Shown one piece after another: positions 1-8,322 of a DNA stretch of 64,000 bases. The stretch is from Halorubrum trapanicum (lineage in GTDB: Archaea; Halobacteriota; Halobacteria; Halobacteriales; Haloferacaceae). A program made the position numbers and the translations under genes. The notes under the pieces are model-generated. The model ran no database searches and was not told where the DNA came from. It saw nothing but the letters and a program-made list of their open reading frames with translations. Numbering within the stretch: position 1 is the first letter of the stretch; each line of letters opens with the position of its first letter. Where the stretch lies: the NCBI RefSeq assembly GCF_017873555.1, contig NZ_JAGGKE010000011.1:1-64000 (forward strand), given 5' to 3'.

Positions 1-40
1 ATCCTCTGGGAACCACGAGTCGCCGCCTGTCCATTCATAC

Positions 41-91
41 GGGAGACAACTCCCTTACAGCCCACGGACGCTGCGTCCGTGGGCTTTCTTT
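41..91 (+). terminator. Two consecutive hairpins ending in a T-rich run
   Basis: A small hairpin (GGGAG, loop ACAA, CTCCC at 41-54) is followed by an 11-bp perfect stem (60-70 with 74-84, loop CTG) and the T-rich tail TTTCTTT. This fits a transcription terminator for a gene lying left of the window. It also resembles the hairpin-rich right end of haloarchaeal IS200/IS605 elements, where the TnpB guide RNA ends. The window edge prevents a choice. Confidence 0.5.
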
Positions 92-164
92 ACGTCCAGA
101 GCGGGCGCGCCGTCCCACACGCGACCGCTAAGCTTAAACGCTCGACAGCGGTACGTCCGATTGC

Positions 165-240
165 GCCAAGGTGGCAGAGTCCGGTCAGACGCAGCGGCCT
201 GCAGAGCCGCCCAACGCCGGTTCAAATCCGGCCCTTGGCT
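165..240 (+). tRNA. tRNA-Cys (GCA)
   Basis: The acceptor arms GCCAAGG and CCTTGGC pair over 7 bp. The T arm holds GGTTCAAATCC, and the anticodon loop CTGCAGA gives anticodon GCA, so the tRNA is cysteine-specific. The D arm has an extended loop. No intron is visible and CCA is not encoded. The discriminator base is T at 240. It stands alone between the hairpins at the window start and the secreted-protein gene at 331. Confidence 0.95.
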
Positions 241-330
241 TTTGTTTCTACTCGAGATCCGATCCCGGATCGGTCTCGCGAACTGACCCGCTTAGTAACC
301 GTTAAACACCGGGTGACCCATGCGTGAACT

Positions 331-1188
331 ATGCAACGACGCGCTGTAGCCGTGTTCGTCGCGCTGTTCCTCGCCATCGCTGGCGTGGCGGGCGCGATGA
401 CCGCGACGGCCGATAGTCCGGAGATAGCGCTGGAGAACCCGGAGGTTGACGTCTCTCAGGGTGACACAATTCCCGTCGACGACGAATCGTACGTCGTGAC
501 CGATATCTCGGAGACGGAGGAGGGTGGCGGTGGCCACGGTGGCGCGGCGACGACGGTTATCTCGGGGACGCTTGAGCGTAACTTCACCACGCAAACGTCC
601 GAAACGTGGACGAACGGGTCGACGGTCTCGGTCGGGGAGGGCGAGTGGCGTGTCGAAATCTCTGGCGAGAACGCCACCGAGTTCACGCTCGTCGAGGTGC
701 TCGACCGGCAGGCGATCCTCGAAGCCGACGACGCGGCGGAAAACGAGACCGTAACGCTCGAGGACGGCGAGTACGTCGCGGTGACAGACGACTCCGGCGA
801 GCGGACGCTGGTGCCCGTCGACGGGTACTTCCCCGCGCCCGAGGAACGCTCGGTCGCGACGGGCGAGACGCTCGAATACGACGGGCAGACGGTTACGGTC
901 GACGAGGTGACGGCCGATGGCGCCGTGCTCGCGTGGGAGGTCACCGACACGGAGACAATTGAGGTCGCTCAGGAGTCGACGGTGACGCTCGGCGACACGG
1001 ACTACATCGCGCACTTCCCCGACGCCTCGACGCTTCGGATGTCGACGGATATCGAGGCGTACGAGGCGCAGGTCGCCGAGATAGATCGGTTTGATCAGTA
1101 CAACAGCGGTCTCTCGCGCGTGCTCATCCTCTCGGTTCTGTCGTCGATCATGCTCGCCGGAATGGCGTTCATTCCGTCGCGGTACTGA
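331..1188 (+). CDS. Secreted or membrane-anchored haloarchaeal protein of unknown function
   Basis: This 285-residue protein starts with a Sec-type signal sequence: MQRR, then a hydrophobic stretch to about residue 27 ending in Ala-rich sequence. It ends with a hydrophobic helix at about 262-281 followed by IPSRY. The 230 residues between are strongly acidic and rich in Thr, Val and Glu, typical of an extracellular beta-rich haloarchaeal domain. A GGGGHGG stretch lies near residue 68. A single C-terminal anchor with an outside-facing domain is inferred. I do not recognise a family and assign no function. The small membrane-protein gene at 1248 follows on the same strand. Confidence 0.7.
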   Translation: MQRRAVAVFVALFLAIAGVAGAMTATADSPEIALENPEVDVSQGDTIPVDDESYVVTDISETEEGGGGHGGAATTVISGTLERNFTTQTSETWTNGSTVSVGEGEWRVEISGENATEFTLVEVLDRQAILEADDAAENETVTLEDGEYVAVTDDSGERTLVPVDGYFPAPEERSVATGETLEYDGQTVTVDEVTADGAVLAWEVTDTETIEVAQESTVTLGDTDYIAHFPDASTLRMSTDIEAYEAQVAEIDRFDQYNSGLSRVLILSVLSSIMLAGMAFIPSRY

Positions 1189-1247
1189 TCGGCGGTCGCC
1201 CGGCTTTCCACCGACAGCCACTACTCGGCGGGACCACTACTGCGGAC

Positions 1248-1454
1248 ATGGCTTCGATGCCGGAGAAGGTGCGACAGCTCGCTCCCCACTGGGCGGTGAT
1301 GTTCGTCGCCGTGTTCGTCGCGTTGGCGGTCGTCGACAGCGCTCTCGGAGGTCTCGGATTTGTGGCATCGATGGCGCTTGTGCTGGCTATCGCTTTCGGC
1401 TACCCGTTCGTCGCTCGGGCGCTCGGCGTCGCACCGCCTATCTGGCGGCGGTGA
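1248..1454 (+). CDS. Small two-helix membrane protein
   Basis: A 68-residue protein with two hydrophobic segments at about 15-32 and 38-58 and a basic C-terminus (IWRR). It lies between the secreted protein ending at 1188 and the HD hydrolase at 1471, all on the plus strand, and could be co-transcribed with either. A second Met at codon 4 (MPEKV) is an equally good start. Small proteins of this kind are common in haloarchaea. No function can be read from the sequence. Confidence 0.6.
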   Translation: MASMPEKVRQLAPHWAVMFVAVFVALAVVDSALGGLGFVASMALVLAIAFGYPFVARALGVAPPIWRR

Positions 1455-1470
1455 CCGCATCCACCCCCAT

Positions 1471-2847
1471 ATGACCACACAGATCAAAGACCCCGTCCAC
1501 GGATACATCGAACTCGCCGATCCGGTCGTCGAGCGCGTGATCGACACGTCGGCGTTTCAGCGGCTTCGGTACGTCAAACAGCTCTCGGCGACGCATCTCG
1601 TCTATCCGGCGGCCAATCACACGCGGTTCGAACACAGCCTCGGCGTCTACCACCTCGGTCGTCGCGTCTTCGACAACCTCCGAGAGGAGCCGTACTTCAC
1701 CCGGGAGACGTCGCCGGAGACGTTAGACGAGATTCAGTCCACGCTGGAGTGTGCGTGTCTGCTCCACGACGTGGGTCATCCCCCGTTTTCGCACGTTTGT
1801 GAACGGTTCCTCGATCCGGAGGGGCTTCGGGACCGACTCGCCGCGCGCGGCTTCGTCGCGTCGCTCCGGGAGGCCGGACTCGGCGAAACCCCGATTCGCG
1901 AGGCAAGTCCGCACGAACTTCTGGGTTGCCTGTTGATACTCGACCGCTTCGGCGACGCGCTCCGGTCGCTGTCGGTCGACCCGGAGGAGGTGTGCGCGTA
2001 CGTCCTGGGATACAGTTTGGTGTACGAACGCGGGGGACCGTGGCAGCACGGACTCGGCGCACAGCTGCTTCACTCGCCGGTCGACGTCGACCGCCTCGAC
2101 TACATCTCCCGGGACAACTGGATGACGGGCGCGAACGTGTTGAACTTCGACACCGACCGCATGGTCGACGCCTACACGGCCCACCCCGACGAGGGGCTCG
2201 CGCTCTCGGAGAAGGCGCTCTCGACGCTCGGAAACTACCTCGAGGGCCGGATCGCGCTGTACATGTGGGTGACGCAACACCACAAGTCGGTGTACGCGAA
2301 CGCGCTGCTCCGCGATCTCACCGAGCGGGCGGCCGCGTTGACGGGCGACCCGCCGGTGACGGTGGACGGTATCCTCGACGAGGAGATCGACGACAACACG
2401 GTCGCCGAGCGGCTGCGCCGACTCGCGCGGGACCGACCGGACACCACGTTCGCGACGCTGTACGACCGGTACCGCTCGCGGCGGTTCCCGACGACCTGCT
2501 GGAAACACCGGATCGCTTACGCGGACCGGATCGACGTCGACCGCGAGGCGTTCGGCGAGTGGCTCGTTTCGGGCGACGACCGCCTCGAACGCGAGCTCGC
2601 GGACGAACTGGGCGTCCCGGTTCACGACGTGTGGATCGAGCGGTCGTACGTTCCCGAGTACGAGCCCTCTGAACTGGCCGACATCCCGATCGCCTACGGG
2701 GGAACGACGCGGTCGGCCGGCGACTGGGGGCTGTACGGCGACCGCGCGTTCGACAGCCCGATCCCGTTCGTCTACGTCCCGGACGGGAACAGAAAGCGCG
2801 CGACCCGGTGGCTCGTCGAGCGGTTCCGGGCGGAGTACGGCGGCTGA
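1471..2847 (+). CDS. HD-domain phosphohydrolase, dGTPase/SAMHD1-like
   Basis: The 458-residue protein has the full HD metal-binding signature: His55 in RFEHSLGV, His99-Asp100 in LLHDVGHPPFSH, and a downstream Asp in VDVDRLDYISRD. The opening DPVHGYIEL and FQRLRYVKQL are typical of the SAMHD1/YdhJ-like branch of HD hydrolases. Known members hydrolyse deoxynucleoside triphosphates or other phosphate esters; the substrate here is not known. The start is the ATG in CCATATGACC. An upstream in-frame extension exists but overlaps the preceding gene and lacks protein-like sequence. Confidence 0.88.
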   Translation: MTTQIKDPVHGYIELADPVVERVIDTSAFQRLRYVKQLSATHLVYPAANHTRFEHSLGVYHLGRRVFDNLREEPYFTRETSPETLDEIQSTLECACLLHDVGHPPFSHVCERFLDPEGLRDRLAARGFVASLREAGLGETPIREASPHELLGCLLILDRFGDALRSLSVDPEEVCAYVLGYSLVYERGGPWQHGLGAQLLHSPVDVDRLDYISRDNWMTGANVLNFDTDRMVDAYTAHPDEGLALSEKALSTLGNYLEGRIALYMWVTQHHKSVYANALLRDLTERAAALTGDPPVTVDGILDEEIDDNTVAERLRRLARDRPDTTFATLYDRYRSRRFPTTCWKHRIAYADRIDVDREAFGEWLVSGDDRLERELADELGVPVHDVWIERSYVPEYEPSELADIPIAYGGTTRSAGDWGLYGDRAFDSPIPFVYVPDGNRKRATRWLVERFRAEYGG

Positions 2848-2943
2848 ACGCGCCGATCGAGGTCGGAACCGATAACATCGGTGTCAGCCGGTCACGCTCC
2901 CGTCCCGTTCGCTTTTATACGGATCGGTCGCCTCCGTACTGGT

Positions 2944-3558
2944 ATGAGCGACGAGAACCCGGCTCCGGTCACGTCGGAGCGTCCGGACGCACCGTTCCAC
3001 ACCAGCGGCACCGATCACATCACTGTCTGGGGGAGCAACGAGGAGGACACGCTCGCGTTCTACCGCGATCTGCTCGGGATGCCGCTCGTGTTGCGGCAGC
3101 CGAACCTCGACGACCCCTCGCAGACGCACCTCTTCTTCGACACCGGCGACGGTCGGATCCTCACGGTGTTCGTGAGCGACGAGCGGGCGTCCACGCGCGG
3201 GCAGCGCATCAACACCGGTGCCGTCCACCACCTGTGTTTCAGCGTCGAGCCGGACGAGTACGAGGATATCATGGCCGCGCTCGAAGAGGCGGGGAAGGGG
3301 TACAACGTGTTCGACCGCGGCATCTTCCACTCGATTTACACCCAGGACAACAACGGACTTGTCATCGAGCTGTCGGCCGACAAGTACGAGATCCCGGACG
3401 GCCGCAAGGGCGAGGTGCTCGCGACCGCACAGCGCCTCCGCGAGGAGGACGGGGCCGACTTCGCGCAGGACCGGCACATGGAGGGCGCCCTCGAAGCGCT
3501 GGGTCTCCCGGTGAACAAACACGATCTCCCCGACGCCGACGCCGGCGTGGGGGTCTGA
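2944..3558 (+). CDS. VOC-family (glyoxalase/ring-cleaving dioxygenase-like) protein
   Basis: This 204-residue protein shows the paired beta-alpha-beta-beta-beta modules of the vicinal oxygen chelate fold. Candidate metal ligands are His25 in GTDHITVWG, His95 or His96 in GAVHHLCFSV and Glu142 in NGLVIELSADK. It is shorter than typical MhqO-type ring-cleaving dioxygenases (about 310 residues). A TATA-like element (CTTTTATAC, 2912-2920) lies 28 bases before the ATG, which supports this start and a leaderless message. The esterase gene begins one base after its stop, so the two form an operon. The substrate is unknown; hydroquinone-type aromatics are an inference from the pairing. Confidence 0.85.
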   Translation: MSDENPAPVTSERPDAPFHTSGTDHITVWGSNEEDTLAFYRDLLGMPLVLRQPNLDDPSQTHLFFDTGDGRILTVFVSDERASTRGQRINTGAVHHLCFSVEPDEYEDIMAALEEAGKGYNVFDRGIFHSIYTQDNNGLVIELSADKYEIPDGRKGEVLATAQRLREEDGADFAQDRHMEGALEALGLPVNKHDLPDADAGVGV

Positions 3559-3559
3559 G

Positions 3560-4276
3560 ATGGCCGGCCGGTCTCCGGGGTCGCACGCGGGCGACGACCC
3601 GCACGGCGACGAGCCGCTGGTCACGGCCGGAACGCCGCTCGACGACGCCGACGCTGCGCTCGTGCTCGTTCACGGCCGCGGCGCGACCGCCCGCAGCGTC
3701 GTCGATCTTGGCGAGCAGCTCGCCGGCGACGTCGCGGTCGCCCTGTTGGCACCGGCGGCCGCGGGCAACACCTGGTACCCGAACTCGTTCCTCTCGCCGG
3801 TCGCGGACAACGAGCCGGGGCGGACCTCCGGACTCCGGGCGGTCGGCGGTGCGGTCGACCGCGCGGTCGACGCCGGGATCGCTCGCGACCGCGTCCTCGT
3901 CGGCGGCTTCTCGCAGGGCGCCTGTCTCGCGAGCGAGTTCGTCGGCCGGAACCCGACCCGGTACGGCGGACTCGCCGTCTTCAGCGGCGGGCTGATCGGG
4001 GAGTCGATCGACGTCGACGACTACCTCGCGGACGCGACCGACGACGATGGGAAGAGGTCGACGGACGGCGACGCGGGTCCCCTCGCCGGCACGCCCGCGT
4101 TCATCGGCTGTAGCGACGTCGACCCGCACATTCCCGAAGAGCGGGTCCACGAGACCACCGCGGTGCTGGAGGCGCTCGGCGCCGACGTGGACGAGCGGAT
4201 CTACGACGGGATGGGCCACGGGATCAACGACGACGAGGTCGCGGCGGTGTCGGCGATGGTCGCGGACCTCGCGTAA
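3560..4276 (+). CDS. Alpha/beta hydrolase, phospholipase/carboxylesterase family
   Basis: The 238-residue protein belongs to the carboxylesterase/thioesterase family that includes MhqD. The catalytic triad is visible: Ser118 in the nucleophile elbow GGFSQGA, Asp188 in SDVDPHIP and His220 in GMGHGIN. The oxyanion region is LVHGRGATA at about residues 36-44. It starts one base after the VOC gene stops. In Bacillus a VOC dioxygenase and a carboxylesterase of this kind (MhqO, MhqD) act together against quinone-like compounds, so a related detoxification role is plausible but not proven. It is predicted to be cytoplasmic, with no signal sequence. Confidence 0.88.
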   Translation: MAGRSPGSHAGDDPHGDEPLVTAGTPLDDADAALVLVHGRGATARSVVDLGEQLAGDVAVALLAPAAAGNTWYPNSFLSPVADNEPGRTSGLRAVGGAVDRAVDAGIARDRVLVGGFSQGACLASEFVGRNPTRYGGLAVFSGGLIGESIDVDDYLADATDDDGKRSTDGDAGPLAGTPAFIGCSDVDPHIPEERVHETTAVLEALGADVDERIYDGMGHGINDDEVAAVSAMVADLA

Positions 4277-4352
4277 GCCCGCGCGCCGTCGGAAAACCGG
4301 AACCATCGGCCCCGGAGCGCACTCTTTTGCGGGACGCGGACGCAGGACCCGT

Positions 4353-5090
4353 GTGACGTTCAGCATCTGCGTTCGCGAGCGGTACACCGGCGAGGACGGC
4401 GGCGACCAGACTCGGTTCGGCGTGGCGGTGACCACCCGCCTGCCGGGCGTGGGAACCCTCTGCCCGTTCGCGTCGTCCGACGGTGCGGTGGCGACCCAGT
4501 CGCTCGTCAACGTCGAGTTGGGACGGAAGGGGATCGAGTACCTCGGCGACGGGCTGGCGGTCGACGACGCGCTGGAGGCCCTCTTGAACGCCGACGAGGG
4601 GAGCGCCCAGCGCCAGCTCCACGGCGTCGACGCCGACGGGACGTTCGCGTTCTCCGGCGACGAGTGTAACGACTGGTACGGCCACCGGGAGGGCCAGAAC
4701 TACACCGTCGCGGGCAACCTCCTGACCGGTGAGGACGTGATAGCGGACACCGCGGCCGCCTACGAGTCGGACGCGCACGGCGACGCGCCGCTCGCCGAGC
4801 GGCTGATCGACGCGCTCGCGGCGGGCCACGCCGCGGGCGGCGACAAGCGCGAGGATCTGGAAGTCCAGTCCGCGGCGCTGATCGTGTGTAACACCGAGGA
4901 GGAGACCGACGACCCGTACTACAACGACCTCCGCGTCGACGCGAGCGAGACGCCCGTGGCCGACCTCCGCGAGACGTACGAGACCGCCAAGCGCGGCTAC
5001 GAGACGATCTTAGAGAAGTACGCCGAGGATGCGGAAGACGGAGGGGCGGAGCAGGCGACCGAGGGCGAGACTGAAGGGGACGGGGAGTAG
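4353..5090 (+). CDS. DUF1028 family protein (predicted Ntn-hydrolase-like)
   Basis: The N-terminus TFSICVRE, followed by FGVAVTTRLPGVGTLCPFAS, matches the DUF1028 family, whose fold is related to N-terminal nucleophile hydrolases. The 245-residue protein keeps the usual middle segment with GxNYTVAGNLL and ends in a low-complexity acidic tail rich in Glu and Gly. The GTG start at 4353 puts the conserved TFSI sequence at residue 2, as in homologues. Longer upstream reading would overlap the esterase gene. The biochemical role of DUF1028 is not established. Confidence 0.8.
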   Translation: MTFSICVRERYTGEDGGDQTRFGVAVTTRLPGVGTLCPFASSDGAVATQSLVNVELGRKGIEYLGDGLAVDDALEALLNADEGSAQRQLHGVDADGTFAFSGDECNDWYGHREGQNYTVAGNLLTGEDVIADTAAAYESDAHGDAPLAERLIDALAAGHAAGGDKREDLEVQSAALIVCNTEEETDDPYYNDLRVDASETPVADLRETYETAKRGYETILEKYAEDAEDGGAEQATEGETEGDGE

Positions 5091-5113
5091 CGACCGCGGA
5101 CGACGGCGAACCC

Positions 5114-5959
5114 CTACAGCGACAGCCGCGCGAGGATCGGCAGGTGATCGGAGGGGTACCGCCCCCGGTCGTCGCGGTCCGCGAGCGTTCCGAACGCCTC
5201 GACCGAGAGTTCGGGCGAGACGAGCGCGTGGTCGATCCGGCGCCCGTCGATGAGTCGCGAGAAGTCGGTGAGGCTCGTCGACGGTCCGTGTCGGAGGTCG
5301 GCGGCGGTCGCGGCGTCGCGGAGCGCGACGCGGTCCTCGGTCGGTGTCCCGGCGGCGTTTCCGTCGGTTTCGGGGTCGTCACCGACGAGGATCTGATGCG
5401 GATCCGACCCCGGCGTACAGTTGAGGTCGCCGACGAGGACGACCGGCGTCGATCCGTCGGATTCGGTCTCGCTTTCGCCCGCTGTCTCCGGGATCCGCTC
5501 GCGGAGCAGGCGGGCGCCCTCGCGCCGCGCGCGGGCGCTCACGTGGTCGAAGTGCGTGTTGACGACGCGGAGCGCGGTGTCGCCGTCGACGTCGCGCACC
5601 CGTGCCCACGTCGCGATCCGCGGGTGGGCGGCGCCCCAGTCGGTCGAGGGCTCCTCGGGAGTTTCCGAGAGCCAGAACGTGTCGCTGTCGAGGACCTCGA
5701 AGCGGTCGCTCCGCACCGCGATCGGGCACCCCTCTCCCTTCCCGCCCTCCTCGCGGCCGCGTCCGACGAACTCGTACGCCGGGAGCCGCTCGCGGAGGTC
5801 GTCGCGTTGGGCCGGTAGCGGCTCCTGAAAGGCGGCGACGTCGGGTCGGTGAAATCGGACGAGTCGCCCGACCGCGTCGCGCCGGTCGTGCCAGGCGTCG
5901 TGGTGATCGCCGCGGTTGGCGTAGCGGACGTTGTAGCTTACCACCCGGATCGCGGTCAT
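5114..5959 (-). CDS. Endonuclease/exonuclease/phosphatase (EEP) family protein
   Basis: The 281-residue protein has the EEP-fold motifs in order: VVSYNVRYAN at the N-terminus (Asn10), a Glu in AFQEPLP near residue 46, VVNTHFDH in the middle, GDLNCTP in the second half and PSDHLPILARL at the end. Family members cleave phosphodiester or phosphomonoester bonds in DNA, RNA, inositol phosphates or lipids using Mg2+. No signal sequence is present, so an intracellular nuclease or phosphatase is likely. Repeat copy A lies just upstream of its start. Confidence 0.85.
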   Translation of the reverse strand: MTAIRVVSYNVRYANRGDHHDAWHDRRDAVGRLVRFHRPDVAAFQEPLPAQRDDLRERLPAYEFVGRGREEGGKGEGCPIAVRSDRFEVLDSDTFWLSETPEEPSTDWGAAHPRIATWARVRDVDGDTALRVVNTHFDHVSARARREGARLLRERIPETAGESETESDGSTPVVLVGDLNCTPGSDPHQILVGDDPETDGNAAGTPTEDRVALRDAATAADLRHGPSTSLTDFSRLIDGRRIDHALVSPELSVEAFGTLADRDDRGRYPSDHLPILARLSL

Positions 5960-6060
5960 TACGTCGGGCGTCTCGGGCGAGGCGATTAAAAGGAGCGGAG
6001 CAATCGCGGAGACGATCGGGATGGTGTCGACGAGTACAGTGTCGATACCTCGATCGATCG

Positions 6061-6475
6061 TTTATAAATAGACGTTACTGCGTCGACGGTGAACACCGCC
6101 AAAGCCCCAGCCGCGAGGACTCGCGCGGCTCGCTGTGCTCCTCGCTCAGTCGCTCGCGCTCCTTCGCTGCGGTGCTTGCGTCGTCACCAGAACGCTTCGC
6201 GTTCTGGTTGGCTCACGAGAGCGAAGCTCTCGTGAACGCCGTGCTTCGTCCTCGCGACTGCCCCTTTGAGTCCCACCCCGCACGGCACAGCACCACACAC
6301 CTCCCCAGCCTCGTCGGTGGTCCTCCGCTTCGCTCCGGACCACCGACTCCAGCGAGGGACCGAAGGTCCCTCTGGCAGCCGGCGCGTAGCGCCGGCGACC
6401 TCGCGCGTGCTGTCTCGCGGCCGCCAAGGGCGGCCGCTCGCAGGCACGCGCCACCGCGGCACTATTTATAAATAG
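6061..6475. repeat. Structured dispersed repeat, copy A (largest)
   Basis: This 415-bp element is bounded by TTTATAAATA (6061-6070) and TATTTATAAATA (6463-6474). Hairpin 1 pairs CAGCCGCGAGGAC (6108-6120) with 6248-6260 with one mismatch, next to the conserved AAAG/CTTT pair. Hairpin 2 is an 11-bp perfect stem (6313-6323 with 6337-6347). Hairpin 3 spans 6403-6451. This copy also carries extra perfect mini-hairpins at about 6187-6207, 6213-6233, 6356-6370 and 6379-6395. No credible protein is encoded. It lies 25 bp past the stop of the minus-strand PUA-domain gene. Confidence 0.85.
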
Positions 6476-6499
6476 CAGTCGCCGTCTTCGTTCGCGCGC

Positions 6500-6982
6500 T
6501 CACACCGAGAACTCGTAGAGGTCGTCGCCGACGTGGTGGATCGACTCGACGACCTTCCCGCTGTCCCCGACCATCTCGTCGCCGTCGACCAGCGCGCGGC
6601 CGACCGCCAGCACCTTCCCGTGAGACTCCTCGGCGATCACGACCAGATCGCTCTCGCGGATCGCCTCGTCGGCCTCGACGATGCCCGGGCGCATCACGTC
6701 GGCGCCGTCGGAGACGAACGAGACCGCGCCCGCGTCGACCGTGACGACGCCCGTCTCCGGGTCGAAGTCGTTCGCGCCCCGGACGGTGAGGAACGGCTCG
6801 TCGTCGTCGACGTAGAAGACGGCGGGGTCGCCGTCGACCAGGACGAGTTCGTAGCCGGCGTCGACGAACTCCACGAACTCGAACGTGTCGCCGTCGATGT
6901 CGACCCCGAGGTGGTCGGCGACCGCCTCGCGGATCGCCGTGATCTCGTCGCTCCGGAGGTGGTGCCGCGATTTCACTTCCAT
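6500..6982 (-). CDS. PUA-domain RNA-binding protein
   Basis: This 160-residue protein starts MEVKSRHHL and ends in a PUA domain (about residues 75-155) with the hallmark segment GVVTVDAGAVSFVSDGADVM followed by RPGIVEADE. The organisation of a short N-terminal domain plus C-terminal PUA matches the archaeal group related to Tma20/MCT-1. Those proteins bind tRNA or the ribosome; that role is inferred here. The start at 6982 was chosen because longer upstream reading is low-complexity and diverges from the family. Repeat copy A begins 25 bp after the stop. Confidence 0.85.
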   Translation of the reverse strand: MEVKSRHHLRSDEITAIREAVADHLGVDIDGDTFEFVEFVDAGYELVLVDGDPAVFYVDDDEPFLTVRGANDFDPETGVVTVDAGAVSFVSDGADVMRPGIVEADEAIRESDLVVIAEESHGKVLAVGRALVDGDEMVGDSGKVVESIHHVGDDLYEFSV

Positions 6983-7117
6983 GGGGGTCCCGTCGACCGC
7001 TCGGCCGATAAATGGACCGCTCCGCGGCGTGGCGCGTCGTCCGGTCCCCGCCGTCGGGGGTCTCACGCGGTTGGATCGATCAAAACGGCCTTATGCCACC
7101 TCTCCATATCGGTTCGT

Positions 7118-7720
7118 ATGCTTAATCCGCTCATTGCGAACGTCGCGAACCCGCCCGCGATCGTGCTCGCGGCGGTCGCGACGCTGCTCGTCGTTCTCGT
7201 CACCTCGGTGAGAGGAACGGGGTGGGAACCCACGACCGACATCTCCGAGGAAGTGCTCGAACGCCGCGCGGCCGCGGTCCCGGAGACGGAGTTCCCGGAG
7301 CCGGGCAACCGCGCGATCGGCGGCGGTGGCGGCGGTGGCGCCATTCCGGCCGGCGGCGACGGCGAGGAGGGCGAACTCGAAGAGGGCGGGACCGCCAGCT
7401 CCGGTCCCGGCGACATCCCCGAAGACGAGGTGGAGTACTTCGAGGTCGAGTTCGTCAAGCAGGGCGAGACGGTCGAGCTCTCGAACGACCAGCCCATCCT
7501 CGAGCAGGGCGAAGACGAGGGATGGGACCTCCCGTACGCCTGCCGGCAGGGCCAGTGCGTCTCCTGTGCGGGGCGGATCGCGGACGGCCCGTCCGAGGAC
7601 TTCGTCGAACACGACAACCAGCAGATGCTCGAGGAGGCGGAAATCGACGACGGCTACACGCTCACCTGCGTCGCCTACCCGCGCGACTCCTTCAGCATCG
7701 AGACCGGCGAGGCGCCGTAA
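7118..7720 (+). CDS. Membrane-anchored 2Fe-2S ferredoxin
   Basis: The 200-residue protein has an N-terminal hydrophobic helix (about 10-30), a Gly-rich, acidic linker (about 66-100) and a C-terminal plant-type ferredoxin domain. The cluster ligands are Cys142, Cys147, Cys150 and Cys184, giving the classical C-x4-C-x2-C-x33-C spacing. It would carry electrons at the inner face of the membrane. The ATG at 7118 gives the membrane helix. It stands apart from the soluble ferredoxin at 15238. Confidence 0.9.
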   Translation: MLNPLIANVANPPAIVLAAVATLLVVLVTSVRGTGWEPTTDISEEVLERRAAAVPETEFPEPGNRAIGGGGGGGAIPAGGDGEEGELEEGGTASSGPGDIPEDEVEYFEVEFVKQGETVELSNDQPILEQGEDEGWDLPYACRQGQCVSCAGRIADGPSEDFVEHDNQQMLEEAEIDDGYTLTCVAYPRDSFSIETGEAP

Positions 7721-7818
7721 CCCGCCGGATCTCGTCTCCCCGTCGCACCCCCTCCCGCCCCTTCTCTCCCCGCGGTCGCTCGCGACACCCTTTTTCGCGT
7801 CTCGCTCCAACCGCTCGT

Positions 7819-8157
7819 ATGTCCGTCACCACGGCGCTCGTCGCCGGCGGCGGGGGTGTCGCCGTCGCGCTGATCGCCGCGGCCGTCTACCGCGACGCTC
7901 TCCGCGTCGGCGTCGACCTCGGCTCGCCGGCGACCTGGGCCGCGCTCGTCGTCCTCACCGGCGGCGCGAGCCTCGTCACCCTGATCCTCGTCCCCGACGC
8001 GCCCCTGCCCGGCGTCCTCGTGTTGACCGCGCTCGGTCCCCTCCTCTACCTGCTCGAACGCGACGACTCGATGAACGGTGACGACGCGGCCGACCCCACC
8101 CGGCTCCCGAGCCAGTCCGGCGAGTCGACCGACCGGAGCGACGATAGCGATCGATAG
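7819..8157 (+). CDS. Small membrane protein of unknown function
   Basis: A 112-residue protein with three hydrophobic segments (about 4-22, 37-57 and 63-80) and a hydrophilic Asp/Ser-rich tail. The ATG follows a TATA-like CCTTTTTCG about 27 bases upstream. Just after the stop the sequence GATAGCGACCCGG recurs (8149-8161 and again near 8180), a local duplication at the 3' end. No family is recognised. Confidence 0.6.
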   Translation: MSVTTALVAGGGGVAVALIAAAVYRDALRVGVDLGSPATWAALVVLTGGASLVTLILVPDAPLPGVLVLTALGPLLYLLERDDSMNGDDAADPTRLPSQSGESTDRSDDSDR

Positions 8158-8322
8158 CGACCCGGGGACGAGCGCGACCGATAGCGACCCGGAGACGACC
8201 TCGACTGATCGCGGTCCCTCCCGGCTCCGTTTCGTCTCATCGACGATGACACAGTTCCTTTCGATTCCGCAGCCGACTCCTAAACCGCAACTTTCCATAC
8301 CGTCGGCGCTGTATGGGAGGTA

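Noticed and set aside
6146-6454. Short open frames inside the structured repeats, with a shared PFESHP-like peptide
   Set aside because: Similar peptides occur in all copies because the nucleotide repeat is conserved. Stems change in ways that preserve pairing rather than protein sequence.
8149-8205. Short duplicated GATAGCGACCCGG segment after the gene ending at 8157
   Set aside because: It is only two units of about 30 bases with mismatches, easily explained by slippage; no structure or gene link is seen.
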